Program-made: the position numbers and the translations under genes
Source of the DNA: Crocinitomicaceae bacterium
Lineage (GTDB): Bacteria > Bacteroidota > Bacteroidia > Flavobacteriales_D > Crocinitomicaceae
Direction: 5' to 3'
DNA: 64,000 nucleotides
NCBI GenBank assembly: GCA_029254025.1
Contig: JAQWYK010000047.1
Location: forward strand, 101,259-165,258
Shown: positions 53,688-63,881 of the stretch, piece by piece
Position numbering within the stretch: position 1 is the stretch's first letter
Layout of the letters: the number at the start of each line of letters is the position of its first letter
Notes under the pieces: model-generated
Told to the model about the DNA's origin: nothing
Seen by the model: the letters and a program-made list of their open reading frames with translations, nothing else
The model's database searches: none

Positions 53688-56600
53688 ATGAAGTTTTTGC
53701 TATCGCTTTTGAGCCTGATTGCATTCTCATTTAACCTCTCTGCGACACACGTGATTGGGGGAAGTATGACTTACGAGCATTTAGGGGGCTCTTCATACAA
53801 TGTAAAACTAAAACTATACCGCGATTGTGCTCCCGGTAATTTTGCCTTTCCTGCCAGTGTTGATGTGGAGGTTCGCTATGGAAATGGTACAACAGCAGGG
53901 TTGGCGTTTACTACTTTTTCTATGCCTCGATTGGGTATTGTAGAATTGGATCCGCCGTTAGACTCGTGTGCAGTCGATCCAGGTATTTGTGTAGAAGAAG
54001 CTGTATTTTCAAGTGTGATTAGTTTACCTCCTTCAGCCAATGGATATCATTTGTATTGGGGATTATGTTGTAGAAATGGTTCTGTACAGAATATAGTGGA
54101 TCCGTTGAACGTTACAGAGATGTTTCATACATACATTCCTAATAACGCGGTTTTATTGACGAATTCTTCTCCAACTTGGACGAATTTCCCTCCTGTTTTT
54201 GTTTGTCAAGGACAAGATGTTGATTTTGATCATTCGGCTACGGATGCAGATGGCGACTCTTTGGTATATTCTCTTTATACCCCATACCAGGATAATGTGC
54301 CAACATACAATGCGAATCCGATTCCAGACAACATACAGTTCACACCTGTTCCTTGGGAACTTGGTTTTTCTGCTAACAATCCGTTAAATGTTTCGGGGAC
54401 GCCCTTGATTATTGATCCGACGACTGGTTTGCTTTCGGGAATTCCAGAAAATTTGGGACAGTTTATCGTTGGAATAAAATGTGAGGAATACAGGGATGGT
54501 GTGAAGATAGGAGTTATAATTCGCGATTTTCAATTTAACGTAGTAGTATGTCCTCCTTTAAAAGAGGCTGGAATAGGACCTATTCTGGATTGTGATGGAA
54601 TAGACGTACAAATGAATAATGCTTCTAGTCCTGGTGCTGAAGATTTTTATTGGGATTTCGGCGATGCTTCTCCTGGTGTTTTTGGCGTCGCACCTACGCA
54701 TACATTTCCCGGCGTTGGTGATTACTTGATTACATTGATTGCTCAATACGGAACAGTTTGTGCAGATACGGCAACTTATTTGTATCGCGCGGGCGGGGTG
54801 ACCGGAACAATTAACTTTCAAGATTCGGTTTGTATTAGTAATACAGTTAATTTTTCAGAATCGTCTGTTGTAGATGGAAACATGGTCGTGAATTCTTGGC
54901 AATGGGATTTTGGTGACGGAAGTCCGATAAGCACTATTCCTAATCCTTCCCATAATTATAACTCTTCCGGAGATATTAATGTGTCCTTAATCGTAGGAAC
55001 GGATGCGGGATGTTATGATACGATTACTGAACCATTGTTTGTGCAGGGATTGCCAAATGCAAATGTCGGTCCAGATACAACCGCTTGTTTTAATAACCCG
55101 AATATAAGTCTGAATGGTTTGGTCAATAATGCTCAAGGCGGTGTTTGGGTAGGGGGTGGTGGAGTATTCACACCGAATACGATAGATTTGAATGCTAGTT
55201 ATGATCCTTCGCCGGCCGAGATTAGTGCAGGATTTACATGGATAATTTTATCTACTACAGGTAATGGTTTTTGTCCTTCGAACCAGGATTCATTGCGAAT
55301 CGATTTTATTGACGGTCCAACTGTAGATGCTGGACCCGATTTAGAGGTTTGTTCAGATACGTCTTCCGTGCCGTTGAGCGCTAACTTTCAGTTTGCTGGT
55401 GGCGTGGAATGGTTCATTACCTCAGGCTCAGGATCATTTACTAATCCGCTAGCAGCCAATACTAATTATATTCCAGGGGCTTCGGATTTAGCCAATGACT
55501 CTGTCGTGGTGTATGTGCAAACAATTATTAATGGGAATTGCTTTGGTCAGACCGATTCGCTCACCATTTATTTCTTTGATCCACCAACAATTTCATTGGT
55601 TTTCCCAGATACAATTTGCGCAAATAATCCTTTTGTTGTGAATTCTAATGCCACAACAGGCAGTGGAATTTGGTCAACTTCAGGCGATGGTGCATTTGTT
55701 CAGGATACTTCAGTTACAACAATTTACAACCACGGAGCGGGGGATTTAACGAATGGGTCTGTTCAGATTTATTATGAAACTACCAACAATGGAGGATGTC
55801 AGATTCAGCGTGATACTATCGATGTAGTCATTATTCCATCTCCAGAAGTGACTTTTACGCATACAGTCGTGTGTTATGGCACGGAGACAGACTTTACAAG
55901 CAACGTTGTTTCTTCGGAGCCGATTGTTAGTTATTCGTGGACCCTGGACGGAACGGAATTCGCTACAAGTGCCAATCCATCATTTGAAATTCCGCTAGTA
56001 GATACCAATGATGTTACGTTAATTGTCGTTTCTCAAAACGGGTGTGCGGACACGATTGCATTGCCTGTTTCAACGTATTATTTACCTTCGGTTGCATTTG
56101 CATCACCAGCGCCGTGTTTGAATGGAGGAACCCAGTTCTTTGATGAAACCACGGTGACAGGAGGAAGCGCAGCGCTTTGGGACTGGTCATTTGGTGAAGG
56201 CGGCGGCTCAACGGAGCAGGATCCTATCTATCAATATGTTGCCTCGGGTATATACAACGTTACACTTATTGTAACGACTGATCAAGGATGTGTGGATTCA
56301 ATTACGAATACGACAGAGATATACCCTGGTCCAACTGCCGCTTTTTCAATCGATCCTCCGTTTGCCAATGTTTTTCAGAACATTAATTTTACAGATTTAT
56401 CTACAAGTGATTTCCCCATTGTGAGTTGGTTTTGGGATTTTGCAGATGGTAATTCTTCAACTGATCAAAATACGTCGTATAATTTTAATGAAGGAGGAGA
56501 TTATGATGTTCTGCTAATCGTGGAAGATGATAATGGTTGTGTGGATACAGCAAATAATATCGTTCACATTTACTTACCTCCAATGGTGCCTTCTGGATTT

Positions 56601-56846
56601 TCTCCAAATGGAGATAATAACAATGATTTCTTGTATGTCTATGGAGGTCCTTTCTCAACGTTAGAATTTAAAATCTACAATAACTGGGGGGAAGTAATTT
56701 TCGAATCGAATGACGCATCCATTGGTTGGGATGGTAAATACAAGAATATTGATCAACCCATTGGTGTTTTTGTTTGGACGGTGAAGGCAACCACTTCTGA
56801 TGGAACCTTACACGAAATTTCAGGAGATACTTCATTAATTAGATAG
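53688..56846 (+). CDS. T9SS type B cargo with PKD domains (gliding-motility C-terminal domain)
   Basis: 1052 aa from the ATG at 53688 (MKFLLSLLSLIAFSFNLSA, signal peptide); an in-frame TTG at 53661 lies inside the -7 box and is discounted. The first ~300 residues are an uncharacterised extracellular domain (HVIGGSMTYEHLGG). Several PKD domains follow with W.FGDG-type signatures (WQWDFGDGSP, WDWSFGEGGG, WFWDFADGNS). The last ~90 residues, FSPNGDNNNDFLYVYG to the C-terminus, are the type B sorting domain. It is followed 9 bp later by a PorP/SprF gene and then a PorE-like OmpA gene, so it probably uses them for surface attachment. Confidence 0.92.
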   Translation: MKFLLSLLSLIAFSFNLSATHVIGGSMTYEHLGGSSYNVKLKLYRDCAPGNFAFPASVDVEVRYGNGTTAGLAFTTFSMPRLGIVELDPPLDSCAVDPGICVEEAVFSSVISLPPSANGYHLYWGLCCRNGSVQNIVDPLNVTEMFHTYIPNNAVLLTNSSPTWTNFPPVFVCQGQDVDFDHSATDADGDSLVYSLYTPYQDNVPTYNANPIPDNIQFTPVPWELGFSANNPLNVSGTPLIIDPTTGLLSGIPENLGQFIVGIKCEEYRDGVKIGVIIRDFQFNVVVCPPLKEAGIGPILDCDGIDVQMNNASSPGAEDFYWDFGDASPGVFGVAPTHTFPGVGDYLITLIAQYGTVCADTATYLYRAGGVTGTINFQDSVCISNTVNFSESSVVDGNMVVNSWQWDFGDGSPISTIPNPSHNYNSSGDINVSLIVGTDAGCYDTITEPLFVQGLPNANVGPDTTACFNNPNISLNGLVNNAQGGVWVGGGGVFTPNTIDLNASYDPSPAEISAGFTWIILSTTGNGFCPSNQDSLRIDFIDGPTVDAGPDLEVCSDTSSVPLSANFQFAGGVEWFITSGSGSFTNPLAANTNYIPGASDLANDSVVVYVQTIINGNCFGQTDSLTIYFFDPPTISLVFPDTICANNPFVVNSNATTGSGIWSTSGDGAFVQDTSVTTIYNHGAGDLTNGSVQIYYETTNNGGCQIQRDTIDVVIIPSPEVTFTHTVVCYGTETDFTSNVVSSEPIVSYSWTLDGTEFATSANPSFEIPLVDTNDVTLIVVSQNGCADTIALPVSTYYLPSVAFASPAPCLNGGTQFFDETTVTGGSAALWDWSFGEGGGSTEQDPIYQYVASGIYNVTLIVTTDQGCVDSITNTTEIYPGPTAAFSIDPPFANVFQNINFTDLSTSDFPIVSWFWDFADGNSSTDQNTSYNFNEGGDYDVLLIVEDDNGCVDTANNIVHIYLPPMVPSGFSPNGDNNNDFLYVYGGPFSTLEFKIYNNWGEVIFESNDASIGWDGKYKNIDQPIGVFVWTVKATTSDGTLHEISGDTSLIR

Positions 56847-56855
56847 AACGTAACC

Positions 56856-57860
56856 ATGATAACTAATAAAAGATTTGTTTTAGGTTGGTGTATTTTGGCG
56901 GTGTTCGGATTGAACGCTCAAGATTTTCACTTATCACAGTATGACGCGGCTGCGTTGAATACCAACCCCGCATTGACAGGTATGTTTGAAGGGAAGCATA
57001 GGATACACACGCATTACCGTACTCAGTGGTCAGCCGTGGCTACGCGACCGTTCCAGACAGGAGTTGTCAGCTTTGACACGCGATTGAATAAAAAATGGAG
57101 TTTAGGCGTGCAAGTGCTAAACTACAATGCAGGTGCAGGATTTTATAATGCTGCTCAGATTTTACCTTCGGTTTCGTATAATATTCCGCTGGATAAAAAT
57201 AAGTTTCACAGGATTAGTTTTGGTGTAAGTGCGGGTGTTATTAATAAGTCATTCGATTTTAATGCATTATCATGGGGGGCACAATATGAACCGACAGCGA
57301 CTGGAGGACAATTTAATCCCGCAATAGGATCGGGAGAGATCTTTCCAAGTGGGAGCGTCTTAAATTTTGATGCTAATGCAGGTTTGATATACTTTTTTGG
57401 TCGGCCAGGCTCAAGATTTAATCCATTTATTGGTGCTACAGCATTTCATTTAAATCGTCCTGATGAATCCTTTTTCGGTATTGGAGATTCTCGCTTGCCC
57501 ATGCGCTATCTTGGTCATGCAGGAATGCGTATTGGAATTAACGAACGTTTATCCGTTATCCCAAAAGTATTTTATATGTATCAGGAGCAAGCGATGGAAC
57601 TCACCTTATCGGGTATGCTTCACTATTACCTAAAGGGACCAGATATCTTTTTATTAGGAGGATTCACTTACCGAAATGCAGATGCAGCCATTGTTGATGT
57701 AGGTATTAAGTTCGGTGCTTGGCAAGGTCGACTTTCCTACGATTTTAATATATCTTCTTTGCAACCGGTTTCCAATGGACGCGGAGCGACCGAAATTAGC
57801 TTGACCTATATCATGTTCAAATCAGTGTCTAATCCATTACCAACATGCCCAAGATTATGA
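56856..57860 (+). CDS. PorP/SprF-family outer-membrane protein
   Basis: 334 aa. Signal peptide 1-21 (ends LNAQ), then DFHLSQYDAAALNTNPALTGMFEG, the family hallmark (sQy..aplnlNPA.tG). The rest is a beta-barrel of about 12-14 strands, with HTHYRTQWSAVATRPFQTGVVSFD. These proteins act with type B cargo in secretion or in anchoring at the outer membrane. Directly downstream of a type B cargo gene and overlapping the OmpA-family gene by 4 bp (ATGA at 57857-57860), so all three should be co-expressed. Confidence 0.92.
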   Translation: MITNKRFVLGWCILAVFGLNAQDFHLSQYDAAALNTNPALTGMFEGKHRIHTHYRTQWSAVATRPFQTGVVSFDTRLNKKWSLGVQVLNYNAGAGFYNAAQILPSVSYNIPLDKNKFHRISFGVSAGVINKSFDFNALSWGAQYEPTATGGQFNPAIGSGEIFPSGSVLNFDANAGLIYFFGRPGSRFNPFIGATAFHLNRPDESFFGIGDSRLPMRYLGHAGMRIGINERLSVIPKVFYMYQEQAMELTLSGMLHYYLKGPDIFLLGGFTYRNADAAIVDVGIKFGAWQGRLSYDFNISSLQPVSNGRGATEISLTYIMFKSVSNPLPTCPRL

Positions 57861-59950
57861 GAAAGAGTATTTTACTTATCGCAGTTGTCCTAATTGGTTT
57901 GGCAAGTTTTGGACAAACCAATAAAAGTCTGATTCAAGACGGTGACAAAGAAATGGTGATGGAGAATTACGCGTCTGCAGTTTATTTCTATTCTCAGGTA
58001 ATTAATAGATTGGCCAGTGGGAGTGATGATCACTTGTATCACCCCTATGGTGTATCTGCGTTTTATAAAGCAGATAAAAAAGGAGGTCCTAACGAATTTG
58101 AACCACCTGTAAATCCGAAGAGCGAAGAGTTGATTGTGTTGCACAAGATATCAGATGCCTACCGACTAGCAAAGGATTATGCGAACGCTGAAAAATGGTA
58201 TGCTGCTGCAGTTGAATATCCATCTGATCAGTTCCCCTACGTGGATTACTTCTATGGTTATTCGCTCATGAAAAATGGGAAATATGAAGAAGCAAAGTTA
58301 TATTTTGATAAAGTAATGGAGGTTTTCCCTGAAGAAAATGTCTATCATCAATTGGCACGAGATAAAGAAGGTGACTGTGATTTTGCTATGCGCGACGAGG
58401 GAACCTATTCCAACGCGAAAGTTATCTTATTGGATAGTGTGGTGAACAGCGGTTCTACTTCTTTTGGGATGATGTATCATCAAAACAGGCTACTTTTTTC
58501 CTCTGCACGACGAGACACATCATTGTTGGAGGTTACTAAAAGTGCTCCTCTTTTCGAAAGTGATATTTATTTTACAAAATACAATAAAAATGGTGCCTAT
58601 GAAACTCCGCAATGGGTCGAAGGTATAAATACAGAGGCTATTGAAGGTGGTGCCACGTTTTCTCCAGATGGTAAGGCGGTGTATTTTACTCGCGTGAATC
58701 CGTTGAACCACTACGAATCGAGTATCTACGTGTCGCGCTATTTTAATGGACGTTGGACAGAACCGTTCAAGCTCGGAAAAGACATTAATATGGATGGGTA
58801 CAAATCGATGACACCAAGTATGGCGGATGACGGAAAGACTCTATATTATGCGTCAAATCGTCCGGGGTCATTAGGGGGAATGGATATTTGGTCGACGACC
58901 ATCAATGATGATGGGGAGACGACGGAGCCCATTAACTTAGGTGAATTCATCAATACGAATGAAGATGAAATCACTCCTTATTATCATTGGAAATCCAAAA
59001 CTTTGTATTTTTCTTCTGAAGGGCACATTGGTTTCGGAGGATTAGACGTATTTAAATCGACGATTAACCCCGTAACGGAATGGTGGGATACTCCTCAAAA
59101 TGTGGGTCAGCCAATTAACAGTTCCCGGGATGATGCTTATTTTGTTTGGGGAGCTGATATGCAAACAGGGTATATGACTTCCGATCGAGATAATTGTGGA
59201 GATTGTGACTCTTCGAACACGCTGAATGTGCATTGCAATAGCATCTACCGCGTGGAGCGACCGGAGATTCTGGTATCGATTAGTGGTTATGTATTCGATT
59301 TCGATACTGATGAGCCTATTCCCGGAGCAACAGTCAGTTTGAAGGATGTTCGTGGCCAATTTGAAGATATTAAGTTGAAGGCGGACGACAATGGTTATTA
59401 TGAGACCGATTTATTGGTCAATGAGGAATACTTTATGAAAGCGAGTAAAAAGAAGTATTTCGCAGATGCAGGTATTGAAAATACATTAGGGCTAGTAGAA
59501 ACGACAGCCATCCAGCACGACTTCTTCTTAACGCTGATTCCAACAGGGGAGATTGAAATTAAAGGTATTGAATACGATTTTGATGCTGCAACCCTGCGTC
59601 CGCAATCAAAGGTAGAGTTGGATAAATTGTTCAACTTCTTGAATTTGAACGCGAGTTTGAAAATTGAGATCCGTTCACATACAGATGAACGCGGTTCAGA
59701 TACCTATAACCAAAAATTATCTCAACGCCGTGCGCAAAGTGTAGTGGATTACCTTTTGGATAGTGGGATGGCACGCGACCGTTTGGAAGCAAACGGACTG
59801 GGTGAGTCAGAGCCTGCGGTCATTCGTTTGGAAGATGGTAAAGACGTTGAACTCACTCCACGATTCATCAATTCATTGTCAGATGAAGACAAGAAGGAAG
59901 AGTATCATCAGCGTAACCGTAGAACCGCCTTTAAGGTGTTAGCATATTAA
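57857..59950 (+). CDS. PorE-like OmpA-family protein with TPR, PD40 and carboxypeptidase-regulatory domains
   Basis: 697 aa using the ATG at 57857 (MRKSILLIAVVLIGLASFG, clear signal peptide, 4-bp overlap with porP); the ATG at 57845 adds four residues. N-terminal TPR-like region (about 20-170), PD40/WD-like beta-propeller repeats (ATFSPDGKAVYFTR, DDGKTLYYASNRPGSLGG, KTLYFSSEGHIGFGG), and a carboxypeptidase regulatory domain (about 470-550, SGYVFDFDTDEPIPGATV). The C-terminal OmpA domain has IRSHTDERGSDTYNQKLSQRRAQSV, which should bind peptidoglycan. This order matches PorE of the T9SS ring and similar proteins. It probably links the surface complex to the cell wall. Confidence 0.92.
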   Translation: MRKSILLIAVVLIGLASFGQTNKSLIQDGDKEMVMENYASAVYFYSQVINRLASGSDDHLYHPYGVSAFYKADKKGGPNEFEPPVNPKSEELIVLHKISDAYRLAKDYANAEKWYAAAVEYPSDQFPYVDYFYGYSLMKNGKYEEAKLYFDKVMEVFPEENVYHQLARDKEGDCDFAMRDEGTYSNAKVILLDSVVNSGSTSFGMMYHQNRLLFSSARRDTSLLEVTKSAPLFESDIYFTKYNKNGAYETPQWVEGINTEAIEGGATFSPDGKAVYFTRVNPLNHYESSIYVSRYFNGRWTEPFKLGKDINMDGYKSMTPSMADDGKTLYYASNRPGSLGGMDIWSTTINDDGETTEPINLGEFINTNEDEITPYYHWKSKTLYFSSEGHIGFGGLDVFKSTINPVTEWWDTPQNVGQPINSSRDDAYFVWGADMQTGYMTSDRDNCGDCDSSNTLNVHCNSIYRVERPEILVSISGYVFDFDTDEPIPGATVSLKDVRGQFEDIKLKADDNGYYETDLLVNEEYFMKASKKKYFADAGIENTLGLVETTAIQHDFFLTLIPTGEIEIKGIEYDFDAATLRPQSKVELDKLFNFLNLNASLKIEIRSHTDERGSDTYNQKLSQRRAQSVVDYLLDSGMARDRLEANGLGESEPAVIRLEDGKDVELTPRFINSLSDEDKKEEYHQRNRRTAFKVLAY

Positions 59951-59979
59951 ATGTTAATACGTTCACTATTTAATAAATT

Positions 59980-60381
59980 ATGACAGAAACACTCGATAAC
60001 CCAACCGGCAACGGTCCAAGTGCAGATAAGACAGTTGGAATCCTTGCGTATGTAACCATAATTGGTTTCATTATAGCCCTTGTTTTGAACCAAAATAAGG
60101 AAGGCGAAGAAAAGCGCTTTGGCGCATTTCATCTCAGACAAGCTCTTGGGTTAATTATTTTTGCCATTGGGATTTTCATTGGATTTGCCATCTTAACAAC
60201 GATTGTTGCAATGATCAGCTTTTCTTTGTTAGCGTTATTTTCGTTGTTATCAACGTTGATTTGGTTAGGCTTTTTAGCGTTACTAATCTTAGGAATAGTA
60301 AACGCTGCAAACGGACAGTTCACAGAGATTCCTTTAATTGGGGGATTATCTTCTAAAATGCTAGGAAAAGCGTTTGAATAA
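59980..60381 (+). CDS. DUF4870-family membrane protein
   Basis: 133 aa with three to four membrane helices. The family pattern DKTVGILAYVTIIGFIIALV...EEKRFGAFHLRQALGLIIF is clear. The start ATG at 59980 is 29 bp after the OmpA-family stop, on the same strand, and a terminator follows the gene. The family is sometimes annotated as a Tic20-like import component, but its bacterial role is unknown. Confidence 0.88.
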   Translation: MTETLDNPTGNGPSADKTVGILAYVTIIGFIIALVLNQNKEGEEKRFGAFHLRQALGLIIFAIGIFIGFAILTTIVAMISFSLLALFSLLSTLIWLGFLALLILGIVNAANGQFTEIPLIGGLSSKMLGKAFE

Positions 60382-60402
60382 TTGAAACTCGGATAATTTA
60401 GG

Positions 60403-60436
60403 AAACCGCTTCGTTGTTGGAGCGGTTTTTTTATTT
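60403..60436 (+). terminator. Terminator whose T-run contains the hisS -7 box
   Basis: AAACCGCT (60403-60410) and AGCGGTTT (60421-60428) form an 8-bp stem with a 10-nt loop, then a T-rich run. Ends transcription after the DUF4870 gene. The T-run leads into TATTTTTG, the likely hisS promoter element. Confidence 0.75.
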
Positions 60437-60439
60437 TTG
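60432..60439 (+). promoter_or_regulatory. -7 box of hisS
   Basis: TATTTTTG matches TANNTTTG, 15 bp before the hisS ATG. It lies in the U-tract of the preceding terminator. A TTG 15 bp upstream is closer than the usual -33 spacing. Confidence 0.5.
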
Positions 60440-60454
60440 TACAAAATTTAATGA

Positions 60455-61828
60455 ATGGCTCAAAAACCAGCAATACCAAAAGGAACGCGGGATTTTCTCC
60501 CTGTTCACGTGGCACGTAGAAATTATATTTTCAACACCATTCAAAACGTATTTAAGAATTACGGTTTTTCGCCGATTGAAACTCCTTCGTTCGAGCTTTC
60601 CTCAACCTTAATGGGGAAATATGGTGAGGAAGGTGATCGTTTGATTTTTCGTATTTTGAATTCTGGGGAGAAAATGAAAAAAGCAGATGTTGATGCATTG
60701 GCTGCTGATAACCTCCCACGTTTTGCAAATTCGCTTGCGGAGAAGGCTTTGCGCTATGACTTAACGGTTCCTTTTGCACGCTTCGTTGTACAACACCAAA
60801 ACGAATTGACATTTCCCTTTAAACGTTACCAGATACAACCTGTTTGGCGGGCCGATCGTCCACAACATGGGCGTTATCAAGAATTTTACCAATGCGATGC
60901 AGATGTCGTAGGGAGCGATAGCTTGCTCTATGAAGTGGATTTTGTTCAATTGTTTGATGAAGTCCTACATGCTTTGCAGATTCCTGATTTTACCATAAAA
61001 ATCAATAACCGTAAAATATTGAGTGGTATTGCGGAAATTACCGGGGAACATGATAAACTGATAACTATTACTATGGCCATTGATAAATTGGACAAGATCG
61101 GTGAAGAGGGAGTTATCAAAGAATTGCAAGAGAAGGGAGTGAGTGCTGAGGCGATTAATGCTATTAAGCCACTTCTAAGTTTACAAGGGAATAATGATGA
61201 GTTGCTTGCTTTCATGACGGATTTTTTAGCCTCATCGAATATAGGTACTCAAGGAATCGAGGAATTGCAATTCGTGCTTAACAAAGTAAACATGCTAGGG
61301 TTGAAACGAGCGAAAATTGAATTTGATGTCACATTAGCCCGAGGACTTAATTATTACACGGGTGCCATTTTTGAAGTAAAAGCAAACGGGGTGAAGATGG
61401 GTTCTATCTGCGGTGGTGGTCGCTACGACGATTTAACCGGTCTTTTCGGAATGAATGGATTATCGGGAGTCGGTATTTCATTCGGTGCAGATAGAATTTA
61501 CGATGTATTGACAGAACTCAACTTGTTTCCAAAAGAGGTAGATAAAGGATTAGAAGTATTATTTGTCAATTTTGGGGAGAAGGAATGCGACGCAGCACTT
61601 CAATTGATTAATCAGTTGCGAGCGCTTGGAGTTTCTTCAGAGATTTATCCGGAAAGCGCTAAGCTCAAGAAGCAATTCAAATATGCCGATGACAGAGGAG
61701 TTAGCTTTACAGCTATTATTGGTGAAGCAGAGTTGGTGAATGGTAGCGTTGTATTGAAGAATATGGCTACTGGAGAACAACAGGAATTGAGTCACGCATC
61801 TTTTATTAATTACTTTTCACATGGGTAA
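60455..61828 (+). CDS. hisS: Histidine-tRNA ligase
   Basis: 457 aa class II aminoacyl-tRNA synthetase. N-terminal [10 protein letters not shown] (motif near 9-18), motif 2 with [32 protein letters not shown], histidine loops [15 protein letters not shown] and CGGGRYDDL, motif 3 [14 protein letters not shown], and C-terminal anticodon-binding domain. Its end overlaps hutH by 8 bp. Confidence 0.97.
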   Translation: MAQKPAIPKGTRDFLPVHVARRNYIFNTIQNVFKNYGFSPIETPSFELSSTLMGKYGEEGDRLIFRILNSGEKMKKADVDALAADNLPRFANSLAEKALRYDLTVPFARFVVQHQNELTFPFKRYQIQPVWRADRPQHGRYQEFYQCDADVVGSDSLLYEVDFVQLFDEVLHALQIPDFTIKINNRKILSGIAEITGEHDKLITITMAIDKLDKIGEEGVIKELQEKGVSAEAINAIKPLLSLQGNNDELLAFMTDFLASSNIGTQGIEELQFVLNKVNMLGLKRAKIEFDVTLARGLNYYTGAIFEVKANGVKMGSICGGGRYDDLTGLFGMNGLSGVGISFGADRIYDVLTELNLFPKEVDKGLEVLFVNFGEKECDAALQLINQLRALGVSSEIYPESAKLKKQFKYADDRGVSFTAIIGEAELVNGSVVLKNMATGEQQELSHASFINYFSHG

Positions 61829-63299
61829 ATTTATTCTCTCGCATCAACACATTACAGTTACAGATATTCAGCAGATTATTGCAGAAAACCTGGCTGTTGA
61901 ATTGAGCCCTTCGTGTGTGGCGAAGATTCAAGCTTGCCGTACTTATTTGGACGAAAAAGTAGCACAATCCGACGAGTTGATATACGGGGTAAATACTGGA
62001 TTTGGTTCCTTGTGCAACACAGCTATTTCAAAGGCAGATTTGACCCAGTTACAACTGAATTTAGTGCGTTCTCATGCCTGCGGGACCGGGGACACAGTGG
62101 ATCCAGAGGTGGTGCGCATCATGTTATTGCTTAAAGCAATAGGATTGTCTTTCGGTCATTCTGGCGTGCAAGTCGCAACGGTTGAACGGTTGTTATTCTA
62201 TTTTAATCACGGCATTTGTCCAGTTGTTTACGAACAAGGAAGCCTTGGGGCTTCTGGAGATTTAGCGCCCTTAGCACACATTGCGTTGAGCCTAGTAGGA
62301 GAAGGGGAAGTCAATTATAACGGTGAGTTGGTTGACACCCATGAGATCCTAAAAAAGTTCGATTTAGCACCAGTCGTATTGGCCTCTAAGGAGGGCTTAG
62401 CCTTGTTGAATGGAACACAGTTTATGAGTGCATTTTTGACAAAGGCTGTAATCGATGGAGAGCGAATTATTCATCATGCCAATAAGATTGGTGCACTCAG
62501 TATAGAGGCTTACGACGGACGTTTGGATCCGTTTACATCCCATGTCAATGCCATTCGAAATCAAGAAGGACAGATTGCGGTAGCCAAAGAAATATCGTCA
62601 ATATTGGCAGGTTCTCAATGGATTGAACAATCGAAGCAACAAGTGCAAGACCCGTATTGCTTACGCTGTATTCCGCAAGTTCATGGGGCCTCTTGGGATA
62701 CGCTCAATTTTGCGAAAACAATTGTTGAGCGAGAAATTAATGCCGTGACGGATAATCCGACCATTTTCCCTGAAGAGGACTTGGTGATTTCTGCCGGTAA
62801 CTTTCACGGTCAACCATTAGCATTGGCCTTGGATTTCATGGCAATTGCCATGGCGGAGTTGGGTAGTATTTCTGAGCGAAGAATATACAAGTTGATGGGA
62901 GGTGAACGCGGATTGCCGGCTTTCCTTTTGGCTAAGCCTGGCTTGAATTCTGGTTTTATGATTGCTCAATATACTGCCGCTTCGATTGTCTCGCAAAACA
63001 AGCAATTGTGCACGCCCGCTTCAGTAGACAGTATCGACTCTTCGAATGGTCAAGAAGATCATGTTAGTATGGGAGCAAATGCAGCCACCAAATTAGCGCG
63101 GGTCATTGAAAACGTCTATCAGATACTCGGAATCGAATATATGTCGGCGTGCCAAGCTTTGGAACTTCGTGGAGTATCGAAGACAAGCAAGGTACTTCTT
63201 ACCTTTCACGCTGAACTGCGCGCTGAAATTCCATTTATTGAAGAAGATGTTTACATGTCTGAATTCATAAGAAAAGCAAAACAATTACTAAAAAACTAA
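61821..63299 (+). CDS. hutH: Histidine ammonia-lyase (HAL/PAL/TAL family)
   Basis: 492 aa. MIO-forming A144-S145-G146 in [13 protein letters not shown], catalytic Y55 in [16 protein letters not shown] at 84-88 (HAL-like at the specificity position), [15 protein letters not shown], and [11 protein letters not shown]. Converts histidine to urocanate. Tyrosine-lyase members used in flexirubin-type pigment pathways are close relatives, but the His-type selectivity motif favours HAL. It overlaps hisS by 8 bp; no hutU, hutI or hutG follows. Confidence 0.88.
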   Translation: MGKFILSHQHITVTDIQQIIAENLAVELSPSCVAKIQACRTYLDEKVAQSDELIYGVNTGFGSLCNTAISKADLTQLQLNLVRSHACGTGDTVDPEVVRIMLLLKAIGLSFGHSGVQVATVERLLFYFNHGICPVVYEQGSLGASGDLAPLAHIALSLVGEGEVNYNGELVDTHEILKKFDLAPVVLASKEGLALLNGTQFMSAFLTKAVIDGERIIHHANKIGALSIEAYDGRLDPFTSHVNAIRNQEGQIAVAKEISSILAGSQWIEQSKQQVQDPYCLRCIPQVHGASWDTLNFAKTIVEREINAVTDNPTIFPEEDLVISAGNFHGQPLALALDFMAIAMAELGSISERRIYKLMGGERGLPAFLLAKPGLNSGFMIAQYTAASIVSQNKQLCTPASVDSIDSSNGQEDHVSMGANAATKLARVIENVYQILGIEYMSACQALELRGVSKTSKVLLTFHAELRAEIPFIEEDVYMSEFIRKAKQLLKN

Positions 63300-63303
63300 C
63301 ACT

Positions 63304-63819
63304 ATGAGCGAATATTCAACTGAACAAGAGTATCAACCAACAGCAAAACCTACTTTTTTGGTGGTGCTTGCGGTGTTAAGTTTCATCTCGATGGGATTGA
63401 ATTTTCTCCAATATCTTTTTTCCTTCATATCGGGCCCAATGAACCAAGATGCGTGGGAAGTGTATGAAGCTACCATGTATGAAAGTGTTGGTCAAATGAA
63501 CGATTTAGGGTGGTCGGGAATGGCCCAGATGGTGGAACAAGTTATTCAAATGTCGTACATGGCTAATTTCGATTATTTTGTGCTGAATAACTTACTCCAA
63601 TTGATTGCAGTACTTATTGGAGGAGCAGGTGTTTTCATGATGCTACGCCTCAAAAAGATTGGATTTCATTTGTATGTGATTTACAGCTTACTGCCCGTAG
63701 TAATTATGTACCTATTGTTTCCCGCTGAAGTCATTGCTACATTTGTGGTAGTATCTACCTTGGTGGTTAGCGCAATTTTTTGTTTGCTCTATGCGCTGAA
63801 CTTGAAGCACATGAAGTGA
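63304..63819 (+). CDS. Hypothetical four-helix membrane protein
   Basis: 171 aa, no recognised domain. A polar N-terminus (1-18) is followed by hydrophobic segments at about 19-42, 88-115, 119-137 and 142-168, with a methionine-rich loop (about 45-80: MNQDAWEVYEATMYESVG). Starts 4 bp after the hutH stop, so it is co-transcribed with hutH. It looks like an uncharacterised Bacteroidota membrane protein. I can say nothing on function. Confidence 0.8.
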   Translation: MSEYSTEQEYQPTAKPTFLVVLAVLSFISMGLNFLQYLFSFISGPMNQDAWEVYEATMYESVGQMNDLGWSGMAQMVEQVIQMSYMANFDYFVLNNLLQLIAVLIGGAGVFMMLRLKKIGFHLYVIYSLLPVVIMYLLFPAEVIATFVVVSTLVVSAIFCLLYALNLKHMK

Positions 63820-63860
63820 TCGGGTGAAATTACTTCGTCCACTCCTCAAACTATTTTCAC

Positions 63861-63868
63861 TACCTTTG
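63861..63868 (+). promoter_or_regulatory. -7 box of the ABC-F gene
   Basis: TACCTTTG matches TANNTTTG, 22 bp before the ATG at 63891. No clear -33 partner. Confidence 0.5.
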
Positions 63869-63881
63869 CACCAAATTTTGA

